This document shows, piece after piece, positions 42,694-52,155 of a stretch of 64,000 bases of DNA; the stretch's first letter is position 1; the number at the start of each line of letters is the position of its first letter. The stretch lies in assembly GCA_964418565.1 (NCBI GenBank), contig CAYQMB010000002.1, positions 1-64,000 of the forward strand, in the 5' to 3' direction. This DNA comes from JAQIBY01 sp964418565 (GTDB taxonomy: Bacteria; Bacteroidota; Bacteroidia; Bacteroidales; ML635J-15). Position numbers and translations under genes: made by a program. Under the pieces are notes generated by a model that made no database searches, was not told where the DNA came from, and was given only the letters and a program-made list of their open reading frames with translations.

Positions 42694-43113
42694 GTGAATA
42701 CTGAAAAGCGCTTGAAATACAAACCACAATCGGATTTCTCCCTGATTGCTATTGCTACCAGCGAAGATGCATACCGGCTCTCATGGTTAATCAATCAGGC
42801 CGCAGGTATTCGTTTAACCCGCACAGAACCACTTAAAATATGGCACAAATCGTTAGAAAATCCAGGTGAGTTTATGTGTTATGAACATACCAATGAGTTG
42901 GGTAAAGCCGTTTACAGGTTGGTTGCGAATCGCTCTGTCAATGGATTTCTGGAAAAAGAATACAAACAATTTGATTTTTTCCTTCAGTGTTTCGACCTTC
43001 CTGAAAAAGCGAGCAGGGAACTAATGGAAATACTAAAACGCGAAAAGGACATCCTGACGGCAAGCCTTATCAGTAATCCGGGTAATAATCTCACTCAAAA
43101 ATTAATGATGTAA
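42694..43113 (+). CDS. IPExxxVDY-family-like protein
   Basis: This Bacteroidota-restricted small protein of unknown function is usually encoded near rnc and pyruvate kinase genes. The 139-residue product fits the family: DFSLIAIATSEDAYRLSWLINQAAGIRL, then CYEHTNELGKAVYRLVANRS. At the place of the name-giving IPExxxVDY motif it reads LEKEYKQFDF, so the motif is degenerate here. The start is taken as the GTG at 42694, since the ATG at 42687 leads to an immediate stop. No pyruvate kinase gene follows; an M42 peptidase gene comes next after 6 bp. Confidence 0.72.
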   Translation: MNTEKRLKYKPQSDFSLIAIATSEDAYRLSWLINQAAGIRLTRTEPLKIWHKSLENPGEFMCYEHTNELGKAVYRLVANRSVNGFLEKEYKQFDFFLQCFDLPEKASRELMEILKREKDILTASLISNPGNNLTQKLMM

Positions 43114-43119
43114 GTAATT

Positions 43120-44172
43120 ATGAAAAAGATGGACTTTGATTTATTAAAAAAGCTAAGTGAAGCGCCAGGTGTCAGTGGCTTTGAGACCCCAATACGAAAC
43201 ATCATAAAAACAGAAATTCAGGGCCTGGCCGATTACGTAAGTACCGACAACATGGGCAACCTTACGGCTGTTATCAAAGGTAAAACTGATAAAAAACTGA
43301 TGGTTGCAGCCCACATGGATGAAATCGGCTTCATCGTTACACACATTGATGACAATGGCTTTGTACGATTTACAACCCTTGGCGGATTTGATCCCAAGAC
43401 ACTCACTGCACAACGGGTTATTCTCCACGGGAAAAAGGATATCATTGGTGTAATGGGCTCTAAACCCATCCACATGATGGATGATGAAGAAAAAAAGAAA
43501 AATCCTAAAATCAAGGATTATTTTATCGATACAGGCATGACAAAGAAGGCCGTGGAAGAGATTATTGAACCCGGCACTCCGATTACCCGCGAACGCGAAT
43601 GCATACGCATGGGCGATTGCATTAACGGCAAGTCGCTTGACAACCGTGTATCCGTTTTTGCGCTGATCGAAACACTAAAACAGCTTAAAGGAAAATCCCT
43701 GCCATATGATTTGTATGCGGTGTTCACCGTGCAGGAAGAACTTGGCCTCAGGGGTGCACAGGTATCAGCTTTGGAAATCGAACCTGATTTTGGTATTGCT
43801 GTTGATACCACCATTGCCTTTGATGTACCCGGCGCACAAGCACACGAAATGGTTTCAAAACTGGGAGATGGCACGGCCATAAAGCTCATGGATTCGATGG
43901 CAGTAGCCGACGAGCGAATGATTCGCTATATGAAGGAAACAGCAAAATCCAATGAGATAACATACCAGACAGAAATCATGGCTGCCGGAGGTACCGATAC
44001 AGCTTTCATTCAACGGATGAACAAAAGCGGAGCCATAGCCGGTGCCATCTCCATACCAACACGCCACATTCATCAGGTGGTGGAATCGGTACATGAGCAG
44101 GATGTACTTGCAAGTATTGATCTGCTTTCTGCCTGCATACTAAACATTAACAAAGGCAACTGGGAATACTAA
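43120..44172 (+). CDS. M42 family metallopeptidase (glutamyl aminopeptidase type)
   Basis: This cytoplasmic dinuclear zinc aminopeptidase forms tetrahedral oligomers that degrade peptides. The 350 residues contain the metal and catalytic residues of the family: His65 and Asp67 in AAHMDEIG, Asp174 in GKSLDNRVSVF, Glu206-Glu207 in VQEELGLRG, Asp229 in AVDTTIA and His318 in RHIHQVVE. It follows the IPExxxVDY-like gene and precedes the flippase by 4 bp, so it is probably transcribed with both. The substrate is not visible from sequence. Confidence 0.92.
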   Translation: MKKMDFDLLKKLSEAPGVSGFETPIRNIIKTEIQGLADYVSTDNMGNLTAVIKGKTDKKLMVAAHMDEIGFIVTHIDDNGFVRFTTLGGFDPKTLTAQRVILHGKKDIIGVMGSKPIHMMDDEEKKKNPKIKDYFIDTGMTKKAVEEIIEPGTPITRERECIRMGDCINGKSLDNRVSVFALIETLKQLKGKSLPYDLYAVFTVQEELGLRGAQVSALEIEPDFGIAVDTTIAFDVPGAQAHEMVSKLGDGTAIKLMDSMAVADERMIRYMKETAKSNEITYQTEIMAAGGTDTAFIQRMNKSGAIAGAISIPTRHIHQVVESVHEQDVLASIDLLSACILNINKGNWEY

Positions 44173-44176
44173 CAAG

Positions 44177-45652
44177 ATGGGCGTAATAGCAAGACAAAGC
44201 ATCAAAGGCTCCATTTACTCCTACCTGGGAGCGGGCATTGGATTTCTGAATGTCGGATTTCTGATGCCGCTTCTGCTGAAAACCAGTCAGATTGGCCTGA
44301 TCAATGTATTGGTGGCTATGGCGGTTATGCTTTCTCAGATAGGCAGCCTCGGCTTTGTTAATGTTACGCTGCGGCTTTTCCCGTATTTCAGAACAAAAGA
44401 CAAACAGCATCAGGGGTTTTTAAAGCTGCTTTTGCTTTTTTCACTTATAGGCTTTGCTTTATGCCTGATCATTTTCTTTATTACCAAAGACAGGATAATT
44501 GCCAATAATATTGATAAATCCCCTTTGCTGGCAGAAAACATTTATTACCTGATTCCCTTTGTTCTGGCCTCCCTGTTTTATCTCCTCTTTGACGGCTTTT
44601 ACCGGGTTATATACCGTGCCAGCACATCGGCATTTTTTAAAGACTTTACTTTTCGCATACTGGTCCTTATCAATTTAGGCCTGTATTATTTTCACTTGAT
44701 TGATTTCAATACATTTCTGAACCTATACGTACTGGCCTTTGCATCACCGGCCATATTGATGTTTTTTTACCTGCTTTTTATCGGCGAATTCAGGCTTTCC
44801 GGTTCGTTAAAAGAGCCTGAGCCGGGATTGTACAGGAAACTTATCAGCGTAGCCTTCTTTGGGCTGATATCGGGCTTTAGTACCATCGCCATGCTGAATA
44901 TTGACAAGTATATGGTCAACCATTTTCTCGATCTGGATGCAGCCGGTATCTATTCGATTTCATTCTTTTTCGGATCGCTGATCCTGATACCCGGAAAAGC
45001 CATGCGCCGCATATCAACCACTGTTCTAACAGATGCATTCAAACAGAAAGACAACGCTCAGATTAAACGGGTATACAACAAAACCACTTTGTCGATGTTG
45101 TTGATTGGTGCTGTGTTGTTTGTGTTCCTCTGGGCCAATATCGACAATGTATTCCGGATTCTTCCTGAACCATACAGCAGCGGTAAATGGGTGATGTTTT
45201 TTATCGGTCTGGCTTTTATTTTGAATTTAAGTTCCGGCCTTAGCAGTCAGATAATATTGTATTCAGATTATTACCGCCTTCATTCACTGATTATGATCAG
45301 CTCCATTGGGCTAATCGTGGCTTTGAATTTTACCCTTATTCCATTACTGGGCATCACAGGTGCAGCAATAGCTACAGCTGTAACCTACCTGTCAATTGGA
45401 ATTTTCAGATGGGGATTCATCTGGTCTAAGTTCGGGCTTCAGCCATACAGTAAAGAGCATCTGATTGTATTGTTATCTGCTGGTGCCATCTACCTGTTTT
45501 CGCTACTGATACCTCAGTTATCGCTCATCCCTGACATCATAGTGCGCAGCCTTTTCATCGGGCTGGCGTTTTTGATACTCATCCGTACGAGCAAGGTATC
45601 TCCTGAAGCAAACCATCTGATTGACACCTTTATCAATCGCTTTAAAAAGTAA
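44177..45652 (+). CDS. Polysaccharide flippase (Wzx/RfbX-like, MOP superfamily)
   Basis: This inner-membrane protein is of the type that flips lipid-linked sugar repeat units for O-antigen or capsule. The 491 residues form about 12-14 membrane helices. The N-terminal IARQSIKGSIYSYLGAGIGFLNV and the internal IDKYMVNHFLDLDAAGIYSISFF segment fit the PST/Wzx pattern. The stop TAA at 45650-45652 is directly next to the convergent stop of the sulfotransferase gene. The exact substrate is unknown; neighbouring genes suggest surface glycan. Confidence 0.88.
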   Translation: MGVIARQSIKGSIYSYLGAGIGFLNVGFLMPLLLKTSQIGLINVLVAMAVMLSQIGSLGFVNVTLRLFPYFRTKDKQHQGFLKLLLLFSLIGFALCLIIFFITKDRIIANNIDKSPLLAENIYYLIPFVLASLFYLLFDGFYRVIYRASTSAFFKDFTFRILVLINLGLYYFHLIDFNTFLNLYVLAFASPAILMFFYLLFIGEFRLSGSLKEPEPGLYRKLISVAFFGLISGFSTIAMLNIDKYMVNHFLDLDAAGIYSISFFFGSLILIPGKAMRRISTTVLTDAFKQKDNAQIKRVYNKTTLSMLLIGAVLFVFLWANIDNVFRILPEPYSSGKWVMFFIGLAFILNLSSGLSSQIILYSDYYRLHSLIMISSIGLIVALNFTLIPLLGITGAAIATAVTYLSIGIFRWGFIWSKFGLQPYSKEHLIVLLSAGAIYLFSLLIPQLSLIPDIIVRSLFIGLAFLILIRTSKVSPEANHLIDTFINRFKK

Positions 45653-46588
45653 CTAGTTTTTGCTTGTTTTCCAGTGTGAGAGGTCTCTGTCAAGCAATTT
45701 CTCAAGCCGTTCAACATCCTCACGGAATTCGTTGTAAAGCTGTTTATGGAATGCTTCATCCAGTGGCTGACGTTTGGCTTTCACCCTATTCAGTTTATTG
45801 ATAAATTTCAGCACACTCACACCTTCGGGAATTCCAAGGCGACGCTTAACAAGCATAACGCCAGGGTATTTCTTTGCAGTTTTGGAAACCAGATTAGCAA
45901 GTTTAGTATTTTTAAAATATCGATTTTCATTTTTGGGTGTAAAATCCGTTCTGTTATCAGAATCTACGCCCAGAAAATCCAGGGTCTCTTCATATACGTT
46001 CTTTGTATCGGCAACAAAATCATCAAATATAATGACCTTAACTCTGTCGCGGTCTACCCTGCTGAATAAACGCTCAAGCTGTTTGCCGGTACTGCATACC
46101 TCCCTGTACTGAATCAGTTTTGGTTCCCGGTTATCAGGCGGAAGATTTTCTCCCCTTTTCCGGCTTTCCTGCAAATCCCAGGCCTTTCTAAAATCAACCA
46201 CATTTTCATTGATGCGTGATCGGATGTGTGTGGAATGTAAAGAATAGACCATGCTTACCGGATCCCTCAGCATAACGATAAACTTTGCATCCGGGTTAAA
46301 TTCCATGATGTTTGGTACCGCTTCATCGGAATACAGGTAATAAACGCTCCCTTCACCCACAGCTGTTTTGCCCTTTGAGTTATAAAAGCACTGGTTCAGA
46401 TATAGTTCAAGCGACCGAAACCCCCGGTGTTTATCCGAAAAATCTGTGCAGAAAAAATTGGGTTCTTTCGGGTAGGAGAAATGAATATCGGGGTGTTCAC
46501 GCAGATATTCGCTCAGTGCGGTTGTCCCGCATTTGGGCGCTCCTATGATGAAAAAGTTCGGCTTTTTTACGTTTTTGGATACCTTCAT
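45653..46588 (-). CDS. PAPS-dependent sulfotransferase
   Basis: This enzyme class transfers sulfate from PAPS to an acceptor, often a sugar hydroxyl. The PAPS 5'-phosphosulfate loop is GAPKCGTTAL (residues 17-26), and the 3'-phosphate motif follows as MLRDPVSMVYSLHSTHIR. The frame is open further upstream to 46657, but I place the start at the ATG at 46588 (MKVSKNVKKP), which leaves the loop at the usual distance from the N-terminus and gives 311 residues. It lies downstream of a KpsS-like gene on the same strand and next to a flippase. I infer sulfation of a surface polysaccharide, but the acceptor is unproven. Confidence 0.88.
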   Translation of the reverse strand: MKVSKNVKKPNFFIIGAPKCGTTALSEYLREHPDIHFSYPKEPNFFCTDFSDKHRGFRSLELYLNQCFYNSKGKTAVGEGSVYYLYSDEAVPNIMEFNPDAKFIVMLRDPVSMVYSLHSTHIRSRINENVVDFRKAWDLQESRKRGENLPPDNREPKLIQYREVCSTGKQLERLFSRVDRDRVKVIIFDDFVADTKNVYEETLDFLGVDSDNRTDFTPKNENRYFKNTKLANLVSKTAKKYPGVMLVKRRLGIPEGVSVLKFINKLNRVKAKRQPLDEAFHKQLYNEFREDVERLEKLLDRDLSHWKTSKN

Positions 46589-46675
46589 TTTGTCCTTTAC
46601 TAATGTATGTGTTTTCGTTCTATGTTCAAAAATACAACCCCGATATGGAAGTTGCAAACCAAAAAAATTATTGGG

Positions 46676-47914
46676 TCATTTTATTGCTTCCAGGCGATTG
46701 CGAATGCGCTCCAGGAAATCCTTATCTGTTTTATAAAAATGCCCCGGGATAAAAATTTCCGTTTTAAAATGCTTTACATACGCATCAATGGCTTTTTTAT
46801 CGACAGGCGTACCGTCAATTGCCCTAAAGGCTTCACCCGGATCAGCAAAATCATCAACAGCAAAACAGGAGGGATTGTTTTTGTAAAATGCCTTACCCAG
46901 CAACAGAACTTTTTTATACTGCGCAACACTTTGCAGGCCCACACTGGAATTAATGTTAACAACAAATTCCGATTTTTTAATCAATTCATCCAGATCCGAT
47001 TTTTGGGTAAGTAACACACGATCGTTATCAATAAACCGGGAATAATCAACAGGTTCGACCTCCATCGGATGTTCTTTTATTATCACTTTATAGCCAGCTT
47101 TCAGCAACTCGGGCAAAATGTACTCAACTGCAGCATACATGCTGTTATACGGGCTATTAAGAATAACCTGAGTATCAGAATTCACCTGCAGCGGAAAAAA
47201 CACATATTTTCCGATGCCATCGTAATTGATCTCTTCAACCTTCGCTTTTTGAAATCGCTTTTTTGCTTTATCCTGATTGCGCTTTTTACTGATAAAATTA
47301 ATTAAAAACCGGTTATACCGGGGATCAACCAGACGATACAATGCCCTAACACCTTCATTATGACGCACTTTTTCCAGATTAAACTCCGGATCAGGCATAA
47401 ATGACGTATGCGGATAGGTGAATTCAAGGAAATCAGTGTAATTAAGCTCTGCAAACGACGCATCCGCATTTACACCTTCGGGATCCATCTGAATGCTGTT
47501 CGGAAAATACCCATGCTCAAAGAAAAACGTTTTTATCTTCAGTTCGCGGCACACATCGGTTTCAACATTAAACAAACCGTTCAGTATAAGAACCATATCA
47601 AGCCCTGCATCTTTCAAAGCTGACTTGCAGGCGGTGTATTCCCGGTTTTTTTCCCGAATCAGTTTTTCAGTGGATTTGAGCCTGTAATTGCGGACGTAAT
47701 ACTGTATCAGCTTATGCCTTTCAGAATAATAATGCTCCTCTGCGTTTGCTTTGCCACAGTTCACATACGGGATATGATGCTTACTTAACTGTTTTCTTAT
47801 AAAATAATCCGGATTCAGGTAAATAAGTTCATGACCAGATTTCTGAAGATATTTAATAAGATTGACGTTAAATTCTAAGTAGTTGGCTGCGTTATTTACA
47901 ATTGCGATTTTCAT
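46676..47914 (-). CDS. Capsule polysaccharide biosynthesis/export protein (KpsS/KpsC-like)
   Basis: The 412-residue protein starts like a GT-B glycosyltransferase (MKIAIVNNAANYLEFN). Further on it has FFEHGYFPNSIQMDPEGVN, VIIKEHPMEVEP and the nucleotide-sugar-type motif VVNINSSVGLQSV. These fit the Capsule_synth family, whose members add Kdo-type linkers to capsule lipid. The activity here is inferred from the family. It is read on the same strand as the sulfotransferase gene 87 bp downstream, and they may form one transcript. Confidence 0.75.
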   Translation of the reverse strand: MKIAIVNNAANYLEFNVNLIKYLQKSGHELIYLNPDYFIRKQLSKHHIPYVNCGKANAEEHYYSERHKLIQYYVRNYRLKSTEKLIREKNREYTACKSALKDAGLDMVLILNGLFNVETDVCRELKIKTFFFEHGYFPNSIQMDPEGVNADASFAELNYTDFLEFTYPHTSFMPDPEFNLEKVRHNEGVRALYRLVDPRYNRFLINFISKKRNQDKAKKRFQKAKVEEINYDGIGKYVFFPLQVNSDTQVILNSPYNSMYAAVEYILPELLKAGYKVIIKEHPMEVEPVDYSRFIDNDRVLLTQKSDLDELIKKSEFVVNINSSVGLQSVAQYKKVLLLGKAFYKNNPSCFAVDDFADPGEAFRAIDGTPVDKKAIDAYVKHFKTEIFIPGHFYKTDKDFLERIRNRLEAIK

Positions 47915-47983
47915 TGATGTTGTTGATTAGACCATTTTTTACTCGTGCTTCAAAATTACAAAAATACCTTTGCTTTTGCTGGT

Positions 47984-48919
47984 CTATGTCGTATAAATCA
48001 GGAAATAATAAACAAAATAAGCGAGCAAAAACATCAAGCCTTCCCACCACCTTATTCTTGCCCGTTTTACCGGCAACATAAAAATGAGAAGCAACAGGCA
48101 AACACCAACCATCCAGAACCAGTCAAAACGTAAGACCTCTTCGGTTACCGGGATATCTGTCACCAGCGAGGTAACACCAAGTATACCAAAAATATTGAAA
48201 ATGTTTGACCCGATAAGGTTGCCCACAGAAATATCAAGCTCTTTTCTTACCGCTGCCATGATAGAGGTAGCCAACTCCGGAACAGAGGTTCCGAATGCAA
48301 TCACTGAAAGCGAAATCACACGCTCACTGACCCCCCATGCAATGGCAATTTCACTGGCACTGTTTACCAGCAAGTTGGAGCCTAAAATTAAGCCACCAAT
48401 GCTCACCATGACAATAACAAAAGATAACCACGCAGAAAAGGGGGACACTTCTCTTACCTGATTTTTCATTTCCTCACGTGAAGATCGAATTGAATACAAC
48501 ACATACGTAATCAGCAAAATCACAAATAACAGCCCTTCATAAAACGCAAGGATTCCATCAAGTGAGAATAATAAAAACAGTACCGTAGCCACCATCATCA
48601 CAAGCCAGTCAACCCGAACCGTTTTTCGCCGTACCGGAATGCTTATCAACAAAGCTGTAAACCCAAGCACCAGTGCAATATTGGATATGTTGGAGCCAAC
48701 AACATTTCCGATAGCAATATCAGGGTGCCCGGAAAGTGCAGCATTAAGGCTCACAACAAGCTCAGGAGCTGATGTTCCAAGGGATACAATGGTTACACCC
48801 ACGACCAGGGGAGAGACATGAAATCGCTTGGCCAGTGAAGATCCGCCACGGACAAGCCAGTCGCCGCTGAAAGCCAGCAAAATCAAACCAAACAACAAGA
48901 GGGCAAATTCCGTTATCAT
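47984..48919 (-). CDS. Calcium/sodium antiporter (CaCA family, YrbG-like)
   Basis: This inner-membrane exchanger of the cation/Ca2+ antiporter family has two homologous halves with alpha repeats. The first is GTSAPELVVSLNAALSG with GNVVGSNISNIALVLG, and the second is GTSVPELATSIMAA with GNLIGSNIFNIFGILG. The start is placed at the ATG at 48919 (MITEFALLLFG), because this gives the normal short N-terminus; the frame is open to 48946. The 311-residue length and about 10 helices fit. It is divergent from the aldehyde dehydrogenase gene. The transported ion is by family analogy. Confidence 0.92.
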   Translation of the reverse strand: MITEFALLLFGLILLAFSGDWLVRGGSSLAKRFHVSPLVVGVTIVSLGTSAPELVVSLNAALSGHPDIAIGNVVGSNISNIALVLGFTALLISIPVRRKTVRVDWLVMMVATVLFLLFSLDGILAFYEGLLFVILLITYVLYSIRSSREEMKNQVREVSPFSAWLSFVIVMVSIGGLILGSNLLVNSASEIAIAWGVSERVISLSVIAFGTSVPELATSIMAAVRKELDISVGNLIGSNIFNIFGILGVTSLVTDIPVTEEVLRFDWFWMVGVCLLLLIFMLPVKRARIRWWEGLMFLLAYFVYYFLIYTT

Positions 48920-48978
48920 AAGGGCAAATTTAAGATTTCTCATCAAATTTTGCCTTGTTTCTAATAAAATGATACCTT

Positions 48979-50361
48979 ATGGCTATGAAAAAAATGCATG
49001 AACAACTTACAGCACAGCGAAAGTTTTTTGAATCGGGCAACACACAATCCGTGGCTTTCAGAAAAAGCATGCTGCACAGCCTGCATACCTGTATTTCTGA
49101 TAACGTTGAAAAATTAAGTGAGGCTCTGGAAAAAGACCTTGGCAAATCCGCGTTTGAATCGTACACTACGGAAATTGGCTATGCCCTTGATGAGATTTCC
49201 CATCAGATCAGACATGTAAAAAAATACAGCCGAAAAAGGTTTGTACGCACCAATCAACTGATAAATTTCTGGTCGCAAAGCCGGATCATTCCGGAACCTT
49301 ACGGGCAGGTGCTGATTATTTCGCCCTGGAATTATCCTGTCAATCTGACAATAGCACCACTGGCATCAGCCATTGCAGCAGGCAACGTTATCAGCCTGAA
49401 ACCCTCGGAGTTTTCTTCCCACACCTCTGCACTGCTTGGCACATTATTCAGACAGTATTTTCCGGAAAACTACATCCATGTTTTTCAGGGAGAAAAAGAG
49501 GTTTCACAAGCCTTGCTGGAAAAAACATGGGATTATATCTTTTTTACCGGCAGCCCGCGTGTTGGTAAAATTGTCATGGAAAAAGCAGCCAAAAATCTTA
49601 CACCTGTGACCCTTGAACTTGGCGGAAAAAGTCCTGTATATGTTGATAAAAGTGCTAATGTAAAACTTGCTGCCAAACGCATCATCTGGGGAAAACTCTT
49701 AAATGCCGGTCAAACCTGCATCGCTCCGGATCATGTTTACGCCCATACCGAAATTGCTGAAGAACTTATGGACGCCATGATTCATCACATCCGGGAGTTT
49801 TGGGGGGAAGAACCAACGGATCATCCGGATTACCCTACCATTATTAATCAGGAAAAAGCCGAACGCCTTAAGAACCTGATACGAGAATGTGATATAAAAT
49901 GGTCGGGCAAAATTGACACAGATGCCAAAAAATTCAGCCCTGTCATTGTAAAAAACTGTTCTGAATCTCACCCCCTCATGCAGGAAGAAATTTTCGGGCC
50001 GGTATTACCCGTAATTTCTGTAGAATCAGCTTCCGAGGCCACCGAAAAAATCCGTTCAAGGCCAAAACCCCTGGCTTTCTACTTATTCACCACCAACAAA
50101 AAACAACAAGCTCAATTTGAAACCGATATCAGCAGTGGCGGCATGTGCATCAACGATACCATTATGCACATCACCAATCCACGGCTGCCTTTCGGTGGTG
50201 TTGGCAACAGTGGTATGGGAACCTATCACGGCAAGGCCGGATTTGATACCTTTACGCATTATAAATCATATCTGAAAAAATCCAATCTTACAGATCCGGC
50301 ATTACGCTATCCGCCATACACAAAGCTAAAGCTAAAGCTGGCCAAACGCGTATTAAAATAA
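48979..50361 (+). CDS. NAD(P)-dependent aldehyde dehydrogenase, class 3-like
   Basis: This enzyme oxidises aldehydes to acids. The 460-residue length, shorter than class 1/2 enzymes, and the C-terminal run KLAKRVLK fit the class 3/fatty aldehyde group. Conserved residues are Asn118 in SPWNYPV, Glu213 in LELGGKSP and the nucleophile Cys247 in GQTCIAPD. FTGSPRVG marks the coenzyme fold. The start may be the ATG at 48985 rather than 48979. It ends 13 bp from the end of the convergent sulfotransferase gene. Confidence 0.92.
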   Translation: MAMKKMHEQLTAQRKFFESGNTQSVAFRKSMLHSLHTCISDNVEKLSEALEKDLGKSAFESYTTEIGYALDEISHQIRHVKKYSRKRFVRTNQLINFWSQSRIIPEPYGQVLIISPWNYPVNLTIAPLASAIAAGNVISLKPSEFSSHTSALLGTLFRQYFPENYIHVFQGEKEVSQALLEKTWDYIFFTGSPRVGKIVMEKAAKNLTPVTLELGGKSPVYVDKSANVKLAAKRIIWGKLLNAGQTCIAPDHVYAHTEIAEELMDAMIHHIREFWGEEPTDHPDYPTIINQEKAERLKNLIRECDIKWSGKIDTDAKKFSPVIVKNCSESHPLMQEEIFGPVLPVISVESASEATEKIRSRPKPLAFYLFTTNKKQQAQFETDISSGGMCINDTIMHITNPRLPFGGVGNSGMGTYHGKAGFDTFTHYKSYLKKSNLTDPALRYPPYTKLKLKLAKRVLK

Positions 50362-50374
50362 CGCCAAAATAACA

Positions 50375-51106
50375 TTAATCAATAAGATGCTGCTCTTTTA
50401 GCAGTTCAAGGAACCTGTAATCCTGAGCATACCAGTTTTTCAGATTCTTTCTTGCTACAGAATCCAGGCTTTTATCCAGGCTATCCGGGTTCTTGTGGGT
50501 GTTCACATCATCATCAGGCAGGCTAATGTATTCCGGTAGGTTAAGTGTTTTTTTAAGCTGTTGGAAATCCTGATTGAGTGTTTTTTGTGTTCCCACAAAG
50601 ATCACATCATTCAGGCGAGTCAAAAAATAGGTTTCGTTTTCAAACCAATCCCAATAAGAAGATTTCACATGATAAATCTCTTTCATGGCTTTTGCTGCGG
50701 CTTTGGCTCTGGGTTCATCCTGATCACACAATGCCATTGCCAGCTCATTGGGTGTATCAAACCACCTGAAAGCCTCCTCTTCTCCTTTCGTCCATTCACG
50801 GTAAATACGCGGCATGCCCTTGCGTTTACGGGAATAAAAACCACTGACAAAACGATCCACAGGATCACGCACAACGAAAAACACCTTTTCGCCTTCGGGC
50901 ACATCCATCAGGGTGAAATTATGGGGATGCGCAAACAGCACATGACCCGGGTAAACCAATGGTTTGTTTTTAATGTTCAGAGCAGACTTTATGGCAGTAC
51001 CACCACTTTTACCAATGTGCAAAAAATGGACGACACTTCGGTTTTCACGGGTTGCTTTTTGCCGGTAATACCAAAGTCTGGCGGATTTTATCAGGCTTCC
51101 GATCAT
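50375..51106 (-). CDS. Sulfotransferase family protein, downstream of pheS
   Basis: The 243-residue protein is of the Golgi-type carbohydrate sulfotransferase group (Sulfotransfer_2-like). The 5'-phosphosulfate loop reads HIGKSGGTAIKSAL, and the 3'-phosphate site is VVRDPVDRFVSGFYSRKRKG. No membrane anchor is seen, so it acts in the cytoplasm. Its start is 8 bp after the pheS stop on the same strand, so it is probably cotranscribed with pheS. It is one of two sulfotransferases within 5.5 kb. Confidence 0.85.
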   Translation of the reverse strand: MIGSLIKSARLWYYRQKATRENRSVVHFLHIGKSGGTAIKSALNIKNKPLVYPGHVLFAHPHNFTLMDVPEGEKVFFVVRDPVDRFVSGFYSRKRKGMPRIYREWTKGEEEAFRWFDTPNELAMALCDQDEPRAKAAAKAMKEIYHVKSSYWDWFENETYFLTRLNDVIFVGTQKTLNQDFQQLKKTLNLPEYISLPDDDVNTHKNPDSLDKSLDSVARKNLKNWYAQDYRFLELLKEQHLID

Positions 51107-51114
51107 AGACAGAT

Positions 51115-52134
51115 TTAAACCTGAGTTTTAAACTGCTCCAAAAACCGCTTATCATTTTCAAAATACAGGCGCAAATCGTTGATGCCGTATTTCAACATGG
51201 CAATACGTTCTATACCAAGACCAAAGGCAAAACCTGAGTAGATATCGGGATCAATATCGGCACTTTCCAGCACATTGGGGTCAACCATACCGCAACCGAG
51301 GATTTCGAGCCAACCGGTATATTTACACACATTGCACCCCTTGCCACCACAAAGCGAACAGGAAACATCCATTTCTGCCGATGGTTCGGTAAAGGGAAAA
51401 TAGGACGGTCTCAGCCGGATTTGTGTAGTTTCACCAAAGAATTCACGGGCAAAATACAAGAGGGTTTGTTTCAGATCAGCAAAGGATACGCCTTTATCCA
51501 CATACAAACCTTCAATCTGGTGAAACTGGCAGTGAGCGCGTGCCGAAATAGCCTCGTTACGAAACACCCGGCCGGGAGTAATGCTGCGGATGGGTGGCTC
51601 CATATCCTGCATTTCATGTGCCTGAGAAGATGAGGTATGGGTTCTGAGCAGTACATCCGGATTTTTTTCAATAAAAAAGGTATCCTGCATATCCCTGGCC
51701 GGATGTTCAGGAGGGAAATTCAGCAAACCGAAATTATGCTCATCATCCTCAATTTCCGGGCCATCTGCAATGACATAACCCAGACGCTGAAAAATATCAA
51801 TCATTTCACGGCGAACCAGGGCCAAAGGGTGACGTGTACCGGTTTCAGCATGATAACCCGGTCTGCTTAAATCGAGGTGCGAATAATCTTTCCCCTTATC
51901 AGCAAAGGATTTGCGCAGATTATCAATTTTTTCTGCGGCCATTTGTTTTAACTGATTGATTCGCTGGCCAAATTCCTTCTTTTGGTCTGCCGGCACATCT
52001 CTGAATTGCTTAAACAATGAAGGGATTTCCCCGTTTTTGCTAAGCATTTTCAGGCGAAATGCCTCCAGTTGCTCCTCTGTTTCCGCTTCAAACTCTTTTA
52101 CTTCGTTTTTCAGTTTTTCTATCTTCTCAAGCAT
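51115..52134 (-). CDS. pheS: Phenylalanyl-tRNA synthetase alpha subunit
   Basis: This is the catalytic subunit of the heterotetrameric synthetase. The N-terminal coiled coil (MLEKIEKLKNEVKEFEAE) leads to class II motifs: FRNEAISARAHCQFHQIEG, RPSYFPFTEPSAEMDV and GFAFGLGIERIAMLKYGI. Between the last two lies a Cys-rich insert (CSLCGGKGCNVCKYTGW), likely zinc-binding, as I recall for Bacteroidota PheS. I place the start at the ATG at 52134 (339 residues); the frame is open to 52146. pheT is not in the window. Confidence 0.97.
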   Translation of the reverse strand: MLEKIEKLKNEVKEFEAETEEQLEAFRLKMLSKNGEIPSLFKQFRDVPADQKKEFGQRINQLKQMAAEKIDNLRKSFADKGKDYSHLDLSRPGYHAETGTRHPLALVRREMIDIFQRLGYVIADGPEIEDDEHNFGLLNFPPEHPARDMQDTFFIEKNPDVLLRTHTSSSQAHEMQDMEPPIRSITPGRVFRNEAISARAHCQFHQIEGLYVDKGVSFADLKQTLLYFAREFFGETTQIRLRPSYFPFTEPSAEMDVSCSLCGGKGCNVCKYTGWLEILGCGMVDPNVLESADIDPDIYSGFAFGLGIERIAMLKYGINDLRLYFENDKRFLEQFKTQV

Positions 52135-52155
52135 AATATTCCGCATTTGAAAATG

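Noticed and set aside
47965..47972. TACCTTTG on the plus strand upstream of the antiporter end
   Set aside because: It matches the minus-7 consensus but points into the 3' end of a minus-strand gene, with no minus-33 TTG; probably chance, though an antisense RNA cannot be excluded.
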